Source: Euperipatoides rowelli (lineage: Eukaryota; Onychophora; Udeonychophora; Euonychophora; Peripatopsidae). Taken from it: a stretch of DNA of 10,727 nucleotides. Made by a program: the position numbers and the translations under genes. The notes beneath the pieces were generated by a model. It was not told where the DNA came from and did no database searches. It worked only from the letters and a program-made list of their open reading frames with translations. Positions 1 through 8,499 of this stretch are shown here, piece by piece. The DNA lies in assembly GCA_003024985.2 (NCBI GenBank), contig PXIH01S0002423.1; one strand, 5' to 3'. Each line of letters opens with the position of its first letter. Positions within the stretch are counted from its first letter, which is position 1.

Positions 1-399
1 AGCCTACATACAGTATACTATATGACACCAGTGAAATTACAAAAAAAAAAAATCCTTTAACTTTAAATACCCCCCCCCTCCCCAGAGAAAATTGTCTGAA
101 AGAAACACTGTAGTCTACAATAGACTCCATAAATTATTATATGGTATATAAAACAGGGGTGTATATTCTTACCAGAGAGTGAGCAAACAGCTCGGAAAGA
201 ATTTTGCCTTCGGGAAGAAATTGAGGCATCTGATTAAAAAAAATATTGAATACTTGATCACACAATCATTATTTGAATAGGTAAACATATATTAACTAAA
301 ATTTATTTATATAAATTACTTAAATTAGGCTATTATTCCTTTATTATTGTTTTTAAAAAATGAGAGTGCTACCACTATTTGCAGCTTGGGAAGATTTTC
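1..399. other. AT-rich left flank, no gene
   Basis: I see no coding region or RNA gene here. The stretch contains an A run (about 40-51), a poly-C run interrupted by one T (about 70-83) and otherwise AT-rich unique-looking DNA. The sequence TGAGAGTGCTACCA at 361-374 recurs in almost the same form at 7581-7593, on the other side of the large transposon. Confidence 0.7.
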
Positions 400-745
400 A
401 TAGTGGAAGAACTTAAATAGGAAATTCTAGTTATTCGACCTACCGAATTTCAACTAAGTGGAAACTTGGTACAGTTGCTAATTGAGGCTTGCTAATGAAA
501 ATATCAAAAGTCCCCAAAAATCCACCCTGTGCTCCAGCCACCATATTGGAAAATGGAGGCCTAATTTCGTTTTTTGAGCTTTAACTTTTGAACCGTTGCA
601 TTTACAAGATAATAAATTACTAAATTATTCCCCATTAAAAACGAAAGATTTTGGTGTTTAAATTTCATTTGTGGGATGTATACGTACATCAGAAGTTACA
701 CTAAATCAAAAAATTTCAATTTAGTTTTTCTATGCACAAACAATG
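400..745 (+). repeat. Left terminal inverted repeat of the large element
   Basis: This segment matches the reverse complement of 7455-7556 (outer part, aligned with 400-505) and of 6303-6532 (inner part, aligned with about 515-745). Shared blocks include GAAACTTGGTACAGTTGCTA, ATCCACCCTGTGCTCCAGCC and TTACACTAAATCAAA. Similarity fades outward of about 400 and inward of about 745. The repeat is about 340 bp, unusually long for a cut-and-paste transposon. Confidence 0.9.
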
Positions 746-874
746 TTTAAAAGCTTTGTGAGAAACAATAACTAACATAGATCTGTACATATAATTAATT
801 TTACATAGTTTATATGTCATTGCCTCTGATGAACTGCAAAAATTGTGTCAGTCTTACAGTTATCATTATAATCA

Positions 875-1881
875 TCAGGAATTCCCATTAATTACTATTT
901 TGACAGGTAATTCCTTGCATCCTACACACATTGCTGAACATAACAAACCAGACTGAACACACTTGCATCTAATGGTACCTGTCACCTTACAGCTACAGGA
1001 AATCAACTTTAACAGTTCAGGTGGAGCTGGATCCTTGGTTGTAGGAAAAGGTCTCAGTGATCCTTTTATCAAAGACCAACAACCACTCCGTTGGCTCCTG
1101 CGACCATCCAAGCCATTCCTATACTTGCAAGTAGACTCTGTATGAGTGCTTCTCAGAAGCTGTGCTAGTTGGAAGAAGGGAAGCAAGTTGAAAAGATGTA
1201 TTCAGTTTATTGCTTGCTACTATACGGTTGTACTTAAAGTATCTTAAGTCATCCAATGACGTTAGCTCCGATCCATACAAATTTAAAATAAACTTCTCTC
1301 CAGCGGCTCTGATTGCTTCTTTGCTTGCATCATTCTTGTTAAATATTTTCATTTCTTCTCTTAAATTATCATGTTTTTGAAGAAGTTTCAGTCCCTTTAC
1401 TTTGCCTTTTTTTTACAATGCCGATGTTGTGTCGCATTGTCATAGCATGAACAAACAGCAATACTTCACTGACCTCTCCCATATGATCTTTCTCATTTTA
1501 GATGTTGAAAATTTTTGAAGGGCAATTTGATTTTTCTGGTTTGAGAACCCAAATTGGTTCTATATATGTTTATGAGAGAGTGCTGTTTTAAAATGGAACA
1601 AGGAGATCTGTGTCCTGTCCAACAACAACAGTTGGTTTTCCACATTGAACTTGTTCTAAGGCTACCCTGAAAATAACAGTATCTGCATTACTCTCGGCCT
1701 GCACAACCTAATATCCTTTATTTCTCATATGAGAAGCGAGAAATTGAATTAATAAACGCTTATTGTTTATGTTCGATAGAAAATCTGACTAACTTGACAT
1801 ATTTTCATCGGAAATTATATGCATTGATGTTCTTTTTGATGCTCTTCACTTTTGCTCTGCTGTTTTAGTTGTTTCATTTTC
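875..1881 (-). pseudogene. Transposon protein remnant, downstream part: FEN/PIN-like nuclease core and Cys-rich tail
   Basis: Continuation of the same gene after the hAT insertion. Blocks in order are: GYPENETTKTAEQK (about 1845-1889); SDFLSNINNKRLLIQFLASH (about 1727-1785); AESNADTVIFRVALEQ then GKPTVVVGQDTDLLV (about 1606-1698); LFVHAMT followed, after a frameshift, by CDTTSA (about 1418-1465); LKLLQKHDNLREE; AIRAAGEKFILNLYG (about 1280-1325); FQLASLLPTSTASEKHSYRVY (1130-1190); then, after another frameshift, LLKLISCSCKV...CKCVQSGLLCSAMC-VGC (about 905-1010). A stop codon ends the frame at 875-877. The spacing of acidic motifs (FDGxP with basic residues, xAD, DTD, CD) parallels FEN1/XPG-type structure-specific nucleases. 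That is an inference from motif order, not a demonstrated homology. The cysteine tail resembles CXC (tesmin/TSO1-like) zinc-binding repeats. The remnant has in-frame stops after CDTTSAL, in SS-stop-SDFL and after DTDLLVPF. Confidence 0.85.
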
Positions 1882-1889
1882 AGGATAAC
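1882..1889 (+). repeat. Left target-site duplication of the hAT element
   Basis: AGGATAAC; the partner at 4396-4403 is GGGATAAC (7 of 8 identical). With one copy removed, the flanking sequence reads through as the FDGYP-like codons of the interrupted gene, which supports it as the true insertion site. Confidence 0.75.
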
Positions 1890-2421
1890 AGGGCTGCTAC
1901 TCAGTACAGGCTTAGAAAAAAGTGGAAATAGTAACTAAGCATATTAAAAAAGTAACCAAAAAGTAACTATCGTAAAATCAAAAAATAGCTTTGGTTATGA
2001 CTTTATTCGATTTTATATGTGTGAATTGTTTTAATATGGCCTCCTCATCTCCCCTTATAGCCATCCGATCCTCCCACTGAACAATGTTAACATAATCAAA
2101 CATTTGTGAACGAGTAGTTTATTAGAATATTGAGCATACAAATTTCAAACACAATTTACAATATTGCTATATATATTCCTAACATAAGGTACATACTACA
2201 ATTACTTTAACATGCTTATGTATAGTATTAATATAATGTTTTTACTGAAAACACAAGTATAATGAACAAATTATTAATCACAATGTTACTGTCACTATTA
2301 TGAATTGTAGCTACATCTTCTTCCTCAATCGCGACACATTGAAGAAGCAAAGAAAACATAAATAAAATGTGTCTCAGAAAATATGCAATGAAATTTTTTA
2401 ATTCATTTTATATACATCTTG

Positions 2422-3985
2422 TTAACTACACCCTGTTCCTACTCTAAATGTTTTGCACGTTGTCAGCATCTTTCTGCATAACCTTAACCTCATCTTTAAA
2501 AATTTAATTCCATGAAGCATTGCTTCCAATAACATAGTTTCTTGAAACTCATTCTTCACTAATGCATTTATCAATCTTAAATGTGCTTCTTCAAAAAGCT
2601 GCTCACTTGTAGATCTCGTCATCTTTTTGTTGTTTTACCCATTTCAAATATTCAAGTTTCTCAACTCATTTCCATTTTTTATTTCAATTGCTTTTTCTTA
2701 ATTGATCTTTTATAATTTTTCTTTTTTCTTTGATTCCAGCTATTGTTCTGTTTTGTTTTTTTCAGTGTCTAGAATAAGACGTGTCGGCACAATGTGATGT
2801 CAATCTTTTATTAGAACAAGCTCAGGTTTATTCCAAGCATATTTTAATGCATCTTGAATGTTCAGTCTTGCATTTAACAATTTTAAAGACATGGATATCA
2901 ATTTTGGTGAGGATTATGCCGGACATAAAGAAACCTATCCACACATCAGCACTGTCATGGGAAAGAGTCAATGGTGTGCGAACCACTTTCCCAAATTTTG
3001 ATACATCTTTTTGCATGGCAGTTTAAATTTGAAAATATGGTTCCAATACTCATCAACGCAGTTGGATACTTTATCGTTTCTACCAGGTTTTCTAATTTTA
3101 AAACTTTCCACTCACCAAGAAGGATGTCTGTTGAAGTGTCCAAAGGAAGAGCTTTGGCAACTTTTATAATGTCAACATTGCTGATTTGTTTTTATATTTG
3201 TTTAAGCTGATGGAAACAGACATGCTTTAGAAGACAAGGATGTTTTCTTTAGCAGNTACTTACAACTAGCAAGATAGTGTTTCTGGGCACCTCTAAAAAA
3301 AATCACACTACTTTTTTGGGAAGGCTTTTTAAACTGTCTTTGACTTCATTGCCAATAGTTATGTATTTGAGAGGAAGATGATTAGCTGTCCAATCAAATA
3401 CTTGATTAGCATCCCACATATTTTCTTTCTGTACCACACTACTTTTATAAATTCTATTGATTAACATAAGTGATAGCAGTTTAATTTGATTGTGAAAGAT
3501 GTGAATGTGGTTTTTTTTTTTAATTTTTCAGTGAATTCGTGGAAAATATTGGCACTTGATATTACCAAATTCAATGCAGCTTTGCAGGTTGGTTTTCTCA
3601 AAAAACAGCAAGTGTCTTGCACCTGTTAGTTACCATTATTAGGGATTTTCAATTGTTTGGAATGAAATACAAGAAATGTCTTTTTAATGCAGGAAACTGT
3701 TCAACTAAGCTTGTACATGTGTATTTTAAGGTTAGCTATCTAAAAGGTACATGCTTCAAAAACTTCTGTGTAGAGAATTTTTTTTCTCCTATACTTTGGT
3801 ATAATCTTCCAATCTGCTAGGAAAATCATGAAATACAGTAAGTGATACAGCAATTAAGAACTCTGAATATTCTTAGCCTAACTCGAATCTTTTAAGAACA
3901 ACATGAATATTACATATGCCGAATTCACTCCTCACAGACTTGACTTTTTCATTGATCAATGTAAATATTTTATCTACATTAGGTC
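2422..3985 (-). pseudogene. Decayed hAT-family transposase
   Basis: Minus-strand remnant spread over several frames. Recognisable blocks in order are: ICNIHVVLKRFELG (about 3880-3925) and FHDFPSRLEDY (about 3795-3830), like the CxLHxxH...FxxSPxRxxDY region of a hAT family I recall; SLVEQFPALKRHFLYF (about 3670-3715); SNVDIIKVAKALPLD (about 3140-3185); ILLGEWKVLK; VDEYWNHIFKF (about 3030-3065); LTLSHDSADVWIGFFMSG (about 2920-2975), matching the LSHGNADVERGFS block of the hAT C-terminal dimerisation region; a lysine-rich stretch; and SEQLFEEAHLRLINALVK (about 2550-2610) near the C-terminus. In the key block the usual ERGFS reads WIGFF. Many stops and frameshifts show that it is dead. hAT transposases cut and paste their own element. 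The N-terminal DNA-binding domain is not recognisable. Plus-strand open frames at 2781-3026 and 2971-3210 are antisense shadows. Confidence 0.72.
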
Positions 3986-4000
3986 TGGGCATCACTTCCC

Positions 4001-4045
4001 ACATTAGCAAGTGATCTAGCATAAGACTAGATCACTTGCTAATGT
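4001..4045. repeat. Perfect 19-bp inverted repeat with 7-base loop
   Basis: ACATTAGCAAGTGATCTAG (4001-4019) and its exact reverse complement (4027-4045) flank the loop CATAAGA. It lies within the upstream part of the decayed hAT transposase region. There is no T run after it and no reason to call it a terminator. Confidence 0.95.
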
Positions 4046-4395
4046 TTAGTTCATCACACAAGTAGTATCAACAAAACAGAGATGGTTGCACAACTCGATC
4101 TCCAGACTAATTTCCTCTTTAGTTGTCTCTTATGACAGGCAAGGTGACTCAGTGGGTGAATTCTTCAAAAAATACCCAAGCTTATAAAGAATAATAAGAT
4201 TAACATGGAAGTCAATGTAGAAATAATATAAAATCAGAACTTAGTTACTTTTGATGGCAATTAGAGATGATTTGGCTAACTAAAATTGAAACCATGTTTA
4301 TAAAAAGTAACATATATAACTTTTTTTTTATAAAATAGTAACTAAATAGTAACCTTGTGACAAAAAAGTAACAAATAGTAACCTAGTGGCACCCT

Positions 4396-4403
4396 GGGAT
4401 AAC
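4396..4403 (+). repeat. Right target-site duplication of the hAT element
   Basis: GGGATAAC, the partner of AGGATAAC at 1882-1889. The exact border is uncertain by one base, because reading the ends as CAGGG...CCCTG, the commoner hAT form, shifts the duplication and worsens its match. Confidence 0.75.
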
Positions 4404-6231
4404 CATAAAAAACTACTGAACAGTTTTACCATAAAGGCTTACTACATAGGTTGTGTACACATTATTAATTTGAACAAATATGGCTGATTTTGGCCTTACA
4501 ACACAATGAAGAAGGTTGCCTCCATCTAAAACGAAATGTGTGTTGTTTGTAAAAGTTAAAGGCTCTTTTTCAAACAGGAAAGAATTTACAAGAGATGACT
4601 TAGTTCCTTTCCTTAACACAGTGCAATCAAACAATGAAAGAGGCATTTTGCAAGTTCATATTGCTTTTGTCCAAACAGAGCATTTTATGGAACAGGTCAT
4701 GATGTGACTGCAAAATAACATTGTCATCTTTTATTTTTACTGTGACCAAAACTACTGCTGACAATGAACAACTTTATTTTTTCGTTGTAGTCTCACATCA
4801 GAAAAGTTAGATCCTGGGAGGACTTTCATTGTCTCTGTACCGATTTGAAGTACTCGATGACATGTTATTGATATATGTCTGCTACCAGACCACTGGAACT
4901 AACTTTCCTGACAGATTACTAAATGGATTATGATCTTTCAGCCAGCATACAAACTGCACAAACACGTTTGAATCTCTTAGTTGATATGGTTTCTGGGTTC
5001 TGCTGAGCATTAATTACACTGACTCCTGTGAATTCGGTTAATGCATCAGATATTTCAACACATGCAGGAACTGGTGACACCCATCTCTGTAAAGTTGAAT
5101 ATGATATTCCCCGACCATGTGTGAGGCCACCAATAGATTTAAAGCCATGCATCAAAACCTGCTCAATACACTTATCTGTTGGAATACCAGACCAGAATCT
5201 GTCACTACGCCTAACTGTAAATTTCTAAGTAAATTTTTGGAGCTCCTCTGATGACATTTTCTTAACAAATCCTCCATTAAATGTAAATAAAGATGAGCAC
5301 ATTTTGCATAGTGTAAATGCCCTGCACTAGGAAAATAAGGTTCCAAGCATATGTTTGACAGTTTCAATGAGTAACTCCCAGTTTCCTGTATGTTCTGCTC
5401 GTATAAAATGCAGAATGAGCAGAACTTTGTTGAAAGTAACTAAGCCATAGTGTAGGGATTGGGCCTAATTCTTGAATGTCTTCTTTTATCTTTTCAAAAA
5501 GGTTAATATAATTTTCAAGAACTGTACACGGTGTAACATCAACAGTGGCTAATGTGTGGTCAAAATACTGTCTTGATAGTTGCACAGTCTGTTATTTGAT
5601 TCTTTTAAATTTGAAGCCATGTTTTCACTGATTAGCTTGAAAAGTGCTACAGCTGTTAGAATGAGCACATATTGCTCTGCAATATGAATGACCTGTCAAC
5701 ATGTGAGGCATAGTAGCTTTTCTATATAAATTTACCCACAAATCCTCAATCCCACTAGAACTCATTATGAGGCCTACTGCTCCTATATACGACATCAGCA
5801 AGTGAAATCTCCTAATCAGACGACTAATAATGATAACTGGATTAGTAAACTCAGCTGATGTAACAATACCAACAGATTTCCAAAAACAACGGCTGGTCAA
5901 ATGCTACTACACAAGTTTGATTATGATTCCGGCTTTGATTTGCAGCGAAAATTAATGAATACAGAGTTGTAAGATTGCCAGGTCCTAAATTAATAAACAG
6001 TACTGCTATTACACAACTTACAACCCATGTTTTAATTTTAACAACACATTTCATATATCCATTCTAACTTGGTAATTTATTTCCAACTTCACTGAATCCA
6101 GTCAACCACAAAATATCCAGTTTGAAACTCGTCAACCACAAAATATCCAGTTTGAAACTATTACGAATTGTCTCTCCATCGTAACTTGACACGTCTTTCT
6201 TTATTACAGAATTCAATCCTGAAGTTATAGG
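4404..6231 (-). pseudogene. Transposon protein remnant, upstream part (before the hAT insertion)
   Basis: Broken coding sequence of the large element, read from 6231 downward in several frames. Recognisable blocks in order are: LDILWLTGF and PS-stop-NGYMK (about 6055-6160; the family usually has Trp at the stop); VVAFDQPLFLE (about 5883-5913); RRFHLLMSYIGAVGLIM then SSSGIEDL and HMLTGHSYCRA (about 5680-5825); PTLWLSYF (about 5445); PSAGHLHYAKCAHLYLHLM (about 5270-5335); GGLTHGRG and PACVEISDALTEFTGV (about 5010-5130); DHNPFSNLSG (about 4900); LFDCTVLRKGTKSSL (about 4590-4640); and FVLDGGNLLH (about 4510-4540). I recognise this order from a family of uncharacterised animal proteins whose role is unknown to me. 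At least six frameshifts or stops make it non-functional. The N-terminal part expected from family length is not visible before the inverted repeat, so it may be deleted. Confidence 0.85.
6101..6160. repeat. 30-bp tandem duplication within the gene remnant
   Basis: Two adjacent 30-bp copies, each beginning GTCAACCACA, differ only in their last base. Thirty bases is ten codons, so on the minus strand the duplicated block (containing FKLDILWLT) stays in frame. Near-identity in otherwise decayed sequence points to a recent duplication. Confidence 0.95.
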
Positions 6232-6302
6232 TTTTTTTTATAATGAAGTATGGGTCTTTCATTTGAAATTGTACTGCATTTCTGCCCAAGATTCCATACT
6301 GT

Positions 6303-6532
6303 ACCTTGTGTGTAGAAATACTAAATTGCAATTCTTTGATTTAGTGTAACTTTTAAAGTATATATCCTACAAAATAAATTTAAATGCCAAAATCTTTCGT
6401 TTTGAATGGGGAATAATTTAGTAATTTACTATTTTCTCGTAAATGCAACGGTTCAAAAGTTATAGCCCAAAAAATGAAATTAGGACTCCATTTTCCAATA
6501 TGGCGGCTGGAGCACAGGGTGGATTTATGGAC
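6303..6532 (-). repeat. Right terminal inverted repeat, inner part
   Basis: Reverse complement of about 515-745. The best stretch, 6444-6513, matches 531-600 at 65 of 70 positions by eye. The repeat stops abruptly after TGGATTTATGGAC (ending 6532). In the left copy it continues without a break into the part that is found here only at 7455 onward, so something is inserted in the right copy. A short plus-strand open frame at 6443-6637 is only this repeat and its neighbour read through, not a gene. Confidence 0.9.
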
Positions 6533-7454
6533 GAGCGGTTAAAAATTGAAATCTGTTATTCCTCTTTTCTGTTTCGTAGCAGCCTTTTTTTGTTGTTGTT
6601 TACAGTCCTAACCTTACCACAACCNTGCACTGAATAGAAAGAAAAAAAAAAAGCACTGCTATTATACAAGTTTCTAATTTACAAAATAAAAATTAGAAAA
6701 TTATTTATTTGAAAACGTGGTCAAGGCTCCCCTATATTTAATAACATAGTACCTAAATAAAGATCGCTACTAAACTAACCAGGCAACTAATTATTGAGAA
6801 AGAGAGTGTAAGTAGCCATTTCAGACTCACAGTAGAAATTAGTGCTATAATGTTTAATTTGAGCCTGTATATTTTATTTTCATAAATATTCAAGATTTTT
6901 CAAATTTAATTAAAAAAAAATACCCAGATGGTCTTTATTCTCAATATTTGAACCATGCAGACATTTACACAATAGTTTCAGATCAATATAGAAAAAATTA
7001 TTGCATATTGAAGAAAAAAAAATACAGTACTGTACATTATAGAAATAATGCACAATGGTGAAATATTGATTCAATTTAAAAAACGGGTCATGTCATCTAG
7101 TATTCTCTAGTCTATTGTTCTAAATATCAGTAAACAAACTGACACTTTCCTTTCTCCAAAATACAATTGAAAATATCATATCCTTGAAAATACAATTATT
7201 CAAATGAAACTAATGGAGTAATCAATTACCTTACTAACAGAACTCTGGCTTTCAAATATAAGGGTAAATTATCCCCTTCATTCTCAGTTAACAAATCTAT
7301 CCCNACTAATAAGAACTATAGTTCTTTTTTGTAGGAACTATGAAAGGAACTAGTTCCTTTTTTTGAAAAAGGAAAAGGAAAGGAAATAGTTCCTTTTTTA
7401 AAAAAAGGAAAAGGAAAGGAAATAGTTCCTTTTATTTAGGAACTTTCCAAACAC
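6533..7454. mobile_element. Unclassified ~920-bp insertion in the right inverted repeat
   Basis: This stretch has no counterpart in the left inverted repeat, where the two flanking parts are contiguous. It must therefore be an insertion, or less likely the left copy lost it. It is AT-rich, has no open frame worth reporting and ends in a 36-bp palindromic tandem array (about 7333-7445). I found no clear inverted ends or target duplication, so the transposon class is unknown. N bases lie at 6625 and 7304. Confidence 0.6.
7333..7445. repeat. 36-bp tandem array built around GGAAxTAGTTCC palindromes
   Basis: The palindromic core GGAACTAGTTCC (7346-7357) recurs as GGAAATAGTTCC at 7382-7393 and 7418-7429, exactly 36 bp apart each time, separated by T6-A6 and GGAAAAGGAAA stretches. 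The first core is embedded in an 18-bp perfect palindrome (7343-7360). A related GAACTATAGTTC occurs at 7313-7324. The array ends nine bases before the inverted repeat resumes. Confidence 0.9.
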
Positions 7455-7556
7455 TGGATATTTCATTAGCAAGCTTCAATTAGCAACTGTACCAAGTTTC
7501 CACATAGTTGAAATATGTTAGGTCGATTCATTATATTTTACATAAAGTTCTACTAT
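7455..7556 (-). repeat. Right terminal inverted repeat, outer part
   Basis: Reverse complement of 400-505. Shared blocks, read on the minus strand, include AGAACTT, TCGACCTA, GTGGAAACTTGGTACAGTTG and GCTTGCTAATGAAA. The alignment needs a few small gaps beyond the TCGACC block, and it ends near 7556 (AGTAGAACTT against AGTGGAAGAACTT on the left). Confidence 0.85.
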
Positions 7557-8499
7557 CAGTTTAATGTGAAGAATATACAATGAGATGCTACCAAATTTGT
7601 TCAAAAAATTATAAAATATAAACATTTATAGTAGCATGGCTACCTACCATATATGAGAAGGTTATAAAAAAATATTATATATTTTTTTAAGTTTAATATT
7701 TTATAGCATTTTAAGGAACGCCTATTAGTTCCAGGCGTTTGTATTTTTCCCCCAAAGAAACTAGTCATTGGGTTGTTCCTTTAAAAAAAAAAAAAAAGGA
7801 CTTTTTTCTTCTAAAAAAAATATGTAGGCTATATAATTCCAGGAAGTAATTTCTTAAACCTAGTTCTTTACTCGGCACTTATAAACAACCACAAAAAACG
7901 AGACCGGCAGATTTTATTCCATTAATTAATCATGAACCGTAATGAACAAGCACTTAGAAAAATTTCAAATATTTCCCAACAGAAAGTGTAATTATCATAT
8001 TCTATATATAACTTACTTAGCAATGGTATTTTTTTTTTCCTTCTGTTAAATTTTTAATTACAACTCATTAATAGTTCAATTATAACCAAGCTTCAATTAC
8101 ACTGGTAAGCGAAGTTCACAAACTGCTACAGAATTTATTTCCACTTGAAGTAAAAAAATAAAAAGGCCTTCAGATAAAATAACAATAGACATGCAAACAC
8201 AAAATCAATATTTTGATATATAAAAAAAATAATATATTACCTACCAATTTACTTTTTAAGAATGTAATAGAAGAAAAAAAAAGAGAGGGGAGGGTAATTA
8301 GAAGGCTTTTATATTTTGTATTACAACATTTACAGTTACCTAAAAGCTGACAGGCAAAATATAACATATGGAGCAAGCCACCAAAGAAACACAAAAAATA
8401 TTTTTTTTTCCAAAATAAAATAAGCTTATAGTAGATGATCCAATTAGGATTAAACAAATTATTTTTATTCATTAAAATATTTATTATCGATCACTATTC
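7557..8499. other. AT-rich right flank, no gene
   Basis: I see no gene. It includes TGAGATGCTACCA (7581-7593, compare 361-374), a short GGAAC...TAGTTCC-containing stretch near 7713-7733 with AACGCCT/AGGCGTT arms, an A15 run near 7783-7797 and a C run. A minus-strand open frame at 8170-8472 is made of K, N, I, L, F and Y codons expected by chance in such DNA. Confidence 0.65.

Larger units (their letters stand above)
1890..4395 (-). mobile_element. hAT-type transposon inserted in the large element's gene
   Basis: The left end reads AGGGCTGCTACT and the right end, on the minus strand, AGGGTGCCACT; they match with one gap and one mismatch. Flanking 8-mers AGGATAAC (1882-1889) and GGGATAAC (4396-4403) form an 8-bp target duplication with one mismatch, as is usual for hAT elements. 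Length is 2506 bp, normal for an autonomous hAT. AGTAAC motifs recur near both ends (1930, 1951, 1962; 4306, 4337, 4348, 4367, 4377; one inverted at 4244). Inside lies a decayed minus-strand transposase (2422-3985). The segments 1902-2421 and 4046-4395 are AT-rich non-coding ends in which I see nothing else. The element is younger than the one it interrupts. Confidence 0.82.
400..7556 (-). mobile_element. Large DNA transposon with long inverted repeats, interrupted by two insertions
   Basis: The element is bounded by inverted repeats that share long stretches of near-identity (65 of 70 bases by eye for 531-600 against the complement of 6444-6513). Between them lies one decayed minus-strand gene. 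Removing the internal hAT element (1890-4395 plus one target copy) and the insertion at 6533-7454 leaves roughly 3.7 kb, of which about 2.8 kb is former coding sequence. The encoded protein resembles a family of long uncharacterised proteins that I remember from arthropod and cnidarian genomes. I cannot assign it to a named superfamily with certainty. A clean target-site duplication is not evident. The strand given is that of the gene. The copy is dead: it carries frameshifts, stop codons and split repeats. Confidence 0.85.

Noticed and set aside
2781-3210. Plus-strand open frames inside the hAT element
   Set aside because: They are antisense to the better supported transposase blocks LTLSHDSADV and VDEYWNHIF.
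6443-6637. Plus-strand open frame of 64 codons
   Set aside because: It is the inverted repeat itself plus inserted sequence, interrupted by an N.
400-7556. Assignment of the large element to Polinton/Maverick or KDZ-type transposons
   Set aside because: No polymerase B, integrase, ATPase or KDZ transposase motif was seen; the protein blocks belong to a different family.
8170-8472. 100-codon minus-strand open frame
   Set aside because: Low-complexity K/I/L/F/N content from A/T runs, with no recognisable motif or supporting context.
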